Of a DNA stretch of 64,000 bases, positions 57,780 to 64,000 are shown in pieces. The translations under genes were made by a program, and so were the position numbers. The stretch comes from Pyronema omphalodes. Taxonomy: Eukaryota; Ascomycota; Pezizomycetes; Pezizales; Pyronemataceae. The DNA lies in NCBI GenBank assembly GCA_024516155.1, contig JAJJXM010000090.1, forward strand, positions 1-64,000, given 5' to 3'. Below the pieces are notes generated by a model, which worked only from the letters and a program-made list of their open reading frames with translations, made no database searches and was not told the DNA's origin. Numbering within the stretch: the stretch's first letter is position 1; each line of letters opens with the position of its first letter.

Positions 57780-60700
57780 GTGATGGTTGGATGAATGCGG
57801 TCAATGGTCATCACTCGACAAAGGATCCCGGCCACCTTAGCTGTCTGAGCGACAGGGATTTGCCGCCACGGAGCTGACTGAGATCAAGTGAAACCGAAAA
57901 TAGACGAGAATCTGATACAACCGAGGCTTACAGAGCTAGGCTTATTTAGGGACTTCTGGAACCTGTGCCATGAGGACGATGAATAATGTCAAGATTGTCT
58001 AGAAACCCTTCGTATTGTGTTCTTTTCAAATTACAAACTCATATGATCACTCATGTGCTTGAATTATTGGTTGCAAACTCGCGTCTTACTTGGAGTAAAT
58101 CAAAATTGGCACTTTCATGCTCTTGATATTGATTCAAACTGCCTTCTCCCGATCACCGACTTTGTTTGCTGAAAAAGCAATCGAAGTGTACACTCGAGCA
58201 CTTGGTACTATAACCGAAGGCCACAGCGTAGCGAAAATTATACTGGCGTAACAAAATATCCACGAGTCCATAGCCAGCGAGGAGTTCTTTTTCTCCAACT
58301 GTCGCCTAAAAATACCACATGCAATTGGGTTAAAGCACCGTGCCCTCCTTGCAGATCTTGGGATTCGGATATGCACGAAGGAGCGTCGAAGCTTAAATCC
58401 TCATGCCAAGTTCACTAATTCTTTGGATGTTTGAATTTTCTTTTTCCCATGAACCGAAGAATGTCGGAATGGTTCCGTCAAAGGCTCCTACATGTGCAGC
58501 ATATCTGATGGATCAGCATATTGGGGTTCAACCTCCTACACGTGGTGCCATATTTGAATATGCGATGGCTGTGAAGGGAGAAAAATATACTTCCGATGAT
58601 CCTCGGTCATACAAAAGTTCGCTGAAGGTTACTTATTGGAGTGAACTTTACATCTAAATGCTGTCTAAAACTCGTAAAGCATGAAAATACCTACACTACG
58701 TGTCTATCTCTGCCATCTAAATTAGATCGGGTCTGCAACCACGGATTTACCCATCGGAGGCGCAAACAAAGTGATCGCAAAGGATACTTCGGCACCATCA
58801 TCGCCGAACCTCAACTCACAGTAAATATTCGCTAATTTTGTCTGAATCAGTTCAAATTATCGCTTAAGTGTACGAGTGATGAAAGCTTCCGAAGGCTGGT
58901 CGGTCAGTGCGTAACTGTGCGTTGGTCGTTTTTATGCAGACTTGAAGAAAGTTAGCTTCAAATTACCAACGGGAACCATATTTCTTGAGGCATGGTGCAG
59001 AAAGACAAACTTGCGGACTACCTGCGATTTAGTATGAGGCCTCAGTAAGAAGGTTCTGCAACGAAGAACGTGCTTTTTTTTGAGCGGTTTCTATAGTGAT
59101 ATTGCGGCGCCAAACAAGAATGACGATAGTGGTAATACTAGACGAAGCACAAGATAACAGCACATGCTGATTCTGTGTTCGACGAGCACAGAAATTTCAT
59201 CGTAATTCATGAGATGTAAACAAATAGTATAAGAATCTGATTGGCCGAATCTCACGTGAACTTTGAAGTATGAACCTCAACCACAACCTTGGAGTGTGAC
59301 CAACATTTTGACTTGTATGAACCTCTACCTCCACCTCTACACCTCCATCACCTCAACTATAACTGCGCAGCACATCCAAATTCGGAACTCTGAACCCCAC
59401 AACATATTCCGAGTACTAAATGCCACCACTCAACAGCAACATTTATAACCAAGAAGAAAGCTGTAGCAGTTCTCTTCATGTACCTTAAGCAAATGCAGAT
59501 GTGAGAAATACTTTCTTTGTAATGCAACAGAGGCAGCTTTCACCAATGTTACTCTGTGAACCACTTGCTGTATTATGGTTTTGCACATTGAAGCGTCATA
59601 TTCGGTATGTTTTGAGTTAGCGTTTTTCTCTATGGTGCACCATAGAAAAGGGATTGGACTAATCATGCATAGTGCTATCGGGTGGTATGATACTCCAAAC
59701 ATAATATTGGAGAGCAGGCATTCGTCCTGTAGATTCTTGAATACAAACCATATTCGCTACAATTCTAGAATTCCTCCCTCTATCACTCGCTACTATCCCT
59801 CTATACTCCACAGATGATGTGCCTTTTGAAGATGGTTTCTCGTAGTATGTAGAAATAGCAAGGAACCACTTCTGGGCTGATGCAGAACGTTAAACTGCAG
59901 GAGGTAGTACAGCAAATATTTGGCCATTAATAAAATTGACTTATCTCCAAACATTTCCGCGCTGGTATTTGTGGCAATTTTCTGCTGTGATCTCAGTGTT
60001 TCTTATTCTATGTTGAAAAATCACGGGGTTGATGGAACCCTGAAATCGCGTGCGATACACAACCTCGCGACAGCCATCGTTCGTGCAATCTCTGTGCAAC
60101 CCCCCTGACCACACTAAAAGAAGCACATTCTTCGTTGCGGAACCTGCCTAGTATATGTGCACAACATATATGTAGCTACAGATCAATTCCGCGGGACTAA
60201 GGAAGTTCCCGTGTTCCCGAGGAAGAAACTCGGGGCTCATATCCTGATTCATTAAGAGCACGGGAACGCGAACATGAATGCATGACGCATTATCGAGCCA
60301 TATTTTCACAGTAGTTCTAGCTCTTGGCATCGAAAACAACAGTGCAAAAACAGCTGTTGTTGAGCGGCACATGTTCTACATTCCTCTGTCCAACTGTGAT
60401 ACTGTTGGAAAGATAAGCGAATAATGTCAGACAACAGCTGATTGCCGAACCTCAGCGAACCTGGGTGAACCGAAAATCAGAAGAAGAAAAAACCAAATTG
60501 TATGACAAAGAAGCCTCAGCGAAAACAACACGGCCAGCATGAACAGTGCTAAACAACGGGAGACTTGCGAAACCCTACCCTACGCCCTTAAGCCTCGCTG
60601 CACAAAAGTGGAGCCTGAGGTGGATGAGGACCGAACAGCACGCATTGTGTGATGGCGCAACGGGCCGAAGTTATCGCTGTTGTAAAAATGTTCAAAAGAA

Positions 60701-62776
60701 AAAGTTTAATTCGAAGTACGTATACCCGCTAACTTCATTATCTATTTTGGCCTCGGTCTTCGAAATAACTCATAGTCATATAATAATTCACCGGTGACTC
60801 CCATTCTTCCGCCAGTCGGCCGTACTTGATGCTTCCAGAAGCTCAAAAGCCACCGCGCAGATATTCGCCTAATCTACCCCAGTTCTCACAAGTAATGTCA
60901 ACGGAAAGGCGCGTACTTATGCTACGCTACACTATTGAGCTCGCGTTTATTTATACACTACGGGAAGCGACGTCTTTCTAGGGCAGGCCAGCTAAAAAAG
61001 CAATAGCGAACCAACGGGAAATGCGGAACAAAGATACCTGGAGTTTATATAAAGTGCAACACTGTGCAAGTGGCCTGATTTTCAAGGCCCACGAATTTAG
61101 CGGATACATGCTTACTTGTATCCATTTCACAGATCGCTTCATTAACTTACCAAGTTGCGAGGCGAGTTGCAGGTACTCCGATTTTCCGGTAGCTAGAAGG
61201 CGAAACAAAGACGTGTAGGGGGGTTGAGACACGGATAGAGGCGTTTAAAACGGTTGTTTATGTGAAAATTATGGGACAGTGCAGAAAATGTGGTAGAGTT
61301 AGGGCGATCGAGGAAGACAGTTGATTGAGGTATGCACCCATTTTTTCTTGCTGTTCCAAAGATCCCAACATGGACTCTGAAATACGGATTAGTCACAGAA
61401 ATTTGGGCTATTAATAGTGGTTTTGATGATATGCTCAGATCGTAAGCTCTGAAGTTTCCTCTTTGACTATCACTCGGGATTTGCGAACCTACAAAAATCA
61501 CGACCGGTTGAGGACTGCTTTTCACAGTCTTTCTTACCGTAGCGAGATATTAAGCCACATAATCGACTAGATTTCTATCCGGGCCTTGATATTAAGAAGC
61601 TGCAGGGCCCCATATCCGTAGGTCCGTTGGTACGTACTATGTAAACTTTATCATCATACCTCACTCCCTACGCGTTCCACAGCCAACACCGAAAAACTCA
61701 ATATAAAATCCAGCGTAAAGTGCATTCGCCAAATATTCCCCTCCTCATCATAACCATATTTCAGACCTGCCACCTCAATTCCCTTCCGTAACACGAAGTC
61801 TAGCCTGCGTGCGGGAGAGTGCATTTGCTGAGTGGCGCGATTTCATATTGTTCACAAAAGCACTGTGCCTACAGTATTTGAAATATCTTTGACTGAGTGA
61901 GGGAGGTACGTGTCTTCTAAGACAAGATAGTGATGGAGGTAATCAGGAGCTGGTAATTACAATACCCGCCGTATCACCATTGGCATTCGTAATGTACACA
62001 GGAATTTCATCCGGTGAAATATGTGATGTGATAAAATGGGCAACCCTCAATCGGGTAATTACCCAGCCAAATCAATTTTTAAGTACATCAAAAAAAGCTA
62101 GTAGTAATACAGAGGGATAATCAATTATTAGATGTACGTAATGTTTGGCCAAGGAGGGTATGTTGGCACCAGGAATCACTGACGCTGCATGCGGCTAAGC
62201 CTGGTTTTGAAAAGAGAAAGAGAAGGGGACTGTAAGACAATGGATATACAGAGGTCAACTCATTGATTGAATACAGAAATTTGAAGCAATTACAAGGCTG
62301 ACTTGGGATAAAGAGAAAATCCTCGCAAGAATCGGAGTAGCATACAAGTGATGAGCTATGATTAGTTACTCTTAAATCCGAATGATCAGTGAATGATACA
62401 TGAATATTTGACACAGCCTCAACAAATTGAATCTTCAATAGCAGTATGAAATAGATGGTTATACGAGAGTATCATACAGTAAGATTGACTAACTAGTAAT
62501 GACATCAATAAGTTACAGAGGAAATATCGACACACTCAGAATAGATAATGACACCGTCCGCTCGGAAGATACATGGATGATAAACCGAATGAGGGGCCAA
62601 AACGAAGACGCATAAGAAAAACGCTGACCCAAAGTACGAAAATCCGCCAACCCAGAAAAAACGCCGAGATTCAAAACACGCACCCTAGTCATTGAAGGCT
62701 CCCATCCCATCGTCTGTGAAAGCGTATTCTACTGCGTTCCAGTAGATACTGTCGAGAAATGCCCTCTGCTTTAGTA
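57780..62776. other. Gene-poor stretch between tim21 and the small gene at 62.8 kb
   Basis: No gene is confidently supported. A perfect 18-bp palindrome TCTATGGTGCACCATAGA lies at 59629-59646. Frames at 58403-58657 (+), 60148-60372 (-) and 61193-61525 (-) were inspected and left out for lack of homology or splice support. Confidence 0.35.
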
Positions 62777-63131
62777 TTATGTCTTTTGGAAAGACCACCT
62801 GATTGTAAAATCAACCATTTCTGTGATCTTCCTGTCGCTACGCATTTTGAGTTTCTCAATATTCTTGTAAGGATCCTGAATATTGTCCTGGCAAGCCACA
62901 ACGAGACCAGAGAGAGCAAATGTCTTGACAAAATTCTTTTTAACAGAGTTAATGCGGAGAAGCATAGAAAGCTAATCAAACCTGAAAAGGGGTCATAACT
63001 TCAGCAAGTAGAGTTTTAGTATCTTCTGGGGTAGTTTTGACATCGCCAACATGGGCTTTTTGAAGGCTTGAACTCTCCGCAGATAGGCTGAGGAATCCCG
63101 CTATTCCGGTAACATTCGTGGATTGATACAT
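62777..63131 (-). CDS. Small two-exon gene, 98 residues (unknown)
   Basis: complement(62777..62923, 62982..63131). Exon 1 (50 codons) starts MYQSTNVTGIAGFLSLSAES after an in-frame stop and ends LLAEVMTPFQ. A 58-nt intron (GTTTGA donor, CATTAAC branch region, AAG acceptor) leads in phase to exon 2, TFALSGLVVACQDNIQDPYK, ending TIRWSFQKT. Both exons have balanced, protein-like composition. The donor is weak, and I recognise no family. It lies 154 nt downstream of the helicase stop on the same strand. It could instead be part of a larger decayed gene. Confidence 0.42.
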
Positions 63132-63285
63132 AACTGCTGCGATGGCCTCACTTGATTATAAGTTGGGTATGTCAGGTTGTTCACCCTTTGAATCTCGAAC
63201 GATGATGCGTGTTCATGCATGAAGCAGTCCTGTTGGAGTTCGGTACCTCATGATACATACATATCAAATCCCCGTAAAAGCAACA

Positions 63286-64000
63286 TCACCGCCCTTCTTT
63301 CACACCCCAATACCCCTTTCCACCCTCAACAAGCCAGGCCTTTTCCACCACCGACAAATCCCGCACAAACAACTTCTTCCCTTCTACCACCTCATGAAAA
63401 ATTACCCACTCAACCTTCCGATTAAACATGATACTACTAGGGTGTACCCACAGCTCCTCCTCCCTCCCCGGAATCCTCAGCGTCCCATCCGGCTGCATCC
63501 TGGCCGCATGCGCAAAGTAGCCCTTAACCAAACACTTTCTAATTCTCTCTCCCGTAACATTCTCACAATGCTTTTCTGCCAATCCCGGATTATGCCGTTC
63601 CAAATATCTAAACAGCTGATTTCTGACCGACACAGCTCTTGACAAAGCCTTGAAATTCAGCAAATGATCCCTAGCCCATTTCGCCTCTTTCTTTCCTCGT
63701 GTTGTAAATGCTGTATAGACATTCAATAACGTCAAGTGATCACCCTCGGTAACTGAAAACATCCGTTTTTGTTGCTCTCCCGCTTTCTTACTGTCCGAGT
63801 GCGTAATGAAAACGTTCTGAACTGTTGTCATAGCAGCGATACTGAGCATCTGCTCCCAACATCCGTCTTCCACACTGGCAAGTAATGTCCGGGATAACAT
63901 TGGATCAAGAGGTAACTCAGCCATACGTACTCCCAAGGGGCGGGTGAGACGGGCATAATCGTCCACGGCGCCGAGTGCATAGAGTAGCTCCAAAGCTCTG
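63286..64000 (-). CDS. DHX35-like DEAH-box RNA helicase, C-terminal part (runs off window)
   Basis: The 3' end of a gene whose start lies beyond 64000; 238 codons plus the stop are visible. DEAH-box helicases use ATP to remodel RNA; DHX35-type enzymes are linked to the spliceosome. The visible part begins RALELLYALGAVDDYARLTR and continues GVRMAELPLDPMLSRTLLAS, the winged-helix/HA2 (ratchet) region. FSVTEGDHLTLLNVYTAF is the family signature of DEAH helicases. The OB-fold follows: GYFAHAARMQPDGTLRI, HPSSIMFNRKVEWVIFHEVV and LFVRDLSVVEKAWLVE. The frame is open to the window edge, so no start is assigned. The DHX35 assignment over Prp43/Prp22-type relatives rests on RALELLYALGA and MAELPLDPMLS and is moderate. 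Confidence 0.85.
   Translation of the reverse strand, partial: RALELLYALGAVDDYARLTRPLGVRMAELPLDPMLSRTLLASVEDGCWEQMLSIAAMTTVQNVFITHSDSKKAGEQQKRMFSVTEGDHLTLLNVYTAFTTRGKKEAKWARDHLLNFKALSRAVSVRNQLFRYLERHNPGLAEKHCENVTGERIRKCLVKGYFAHAARMQPDGTLRIPGREEELWVHPSSIMFNRKVEWVIFHEVVEGKKLFVRDLSVVEKAWLVEGGKGYWGVKEGR

Noticed and set aside
58403..58657. 84-codon + strand frame (KAPTCAAYLMDQHIGV)
   Set aside because: Protein-like composition, but no family, no introns and no conserved neighbour; cannot be told from chance.

Overview
The window is nuclear DNA of a filamentous ascomycete (Pezizomycotina). The evidence is the spliced genes with short GT-AG introns (mostly 50-80 nt, often with a CTAAC-like branch site), clear fungal versions of PalA/Rim20, Ypi1, Get1, Tim21, Nop15 and a DHX35-type helicase, and a Tad1-like LINE. 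Order and genus cannot be fixed from sequence alone. I see no rRNA, no convincing tRNA and no CRISPR. Exon boundaries were worked out by hand from splice signals, reading phase and family knowledge.

Region 1 (1-22.3 kb) is an accessory region built on three related, diverged units: A (window edge to about 10.97 kb), B (about 14.3-17.6 kb) and C (about 17.9-22.3 kb). Each carries an intronless gene for a roughly 510-residue protein starting MDQE: an N-terminal helical/coiled-coil part, then a long Ser/Pro-rich tail with repeated EW and YNxxPSP motifs, a basic nuclear-localisation-like patch and IKxEP motifs. I do not recognise the family. Units A and C also carry a CAP/SCP-PR1 secreted-protein gene on the opposite strand; it is intact in C and broken in A. 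A complete Tad1-like LINE (101-6744) sits in unit A between 17-bp target-site duplications, and unit C preserves the corresponding empty site. Between A and B lie a 5'-truncated LINE of another family and a possible small inverted-repeat element.

Region 2 (22.3-25 kb) is a chain of simple arrays, chiefly about 100 copies of an 8-bp unit (CACCAAGG) that passes into CACCAATT and then a CTCTGGGTTTA-type array.

Region 3 (25-34.8 kb) is a housekeeping block: nop15 (-), get1 (+), a small two-exon gene of unknown function (+), a second truncated LINE, and palA/rim20 (+) with six exons including two microexons. Region 4 (34.8-52.8 kb) is gene-poor; the only confident gene is ypi1 (41.5-42.1 kb). It holds many microsatellites and long G/C homopolymers. 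Region 5 (52.8-64 kb) has an F-box protein gene (-), tim21 (-), weak small genes, and the 3' part of a DHX35-like DEAH helicase gene (-) running off the right edge.

The conserved genes serve separate functions (ribosome biogenesis, tail-anchored protein insertion, pH signalling, PP1 control, ubiquitin ligase adaptor, mitochondrial import, RNA remodelling) and do not form one pathway. The best candidate for something undescribed is the triplicated MDQE locus with its conserved upstream block and linked CAP gene.
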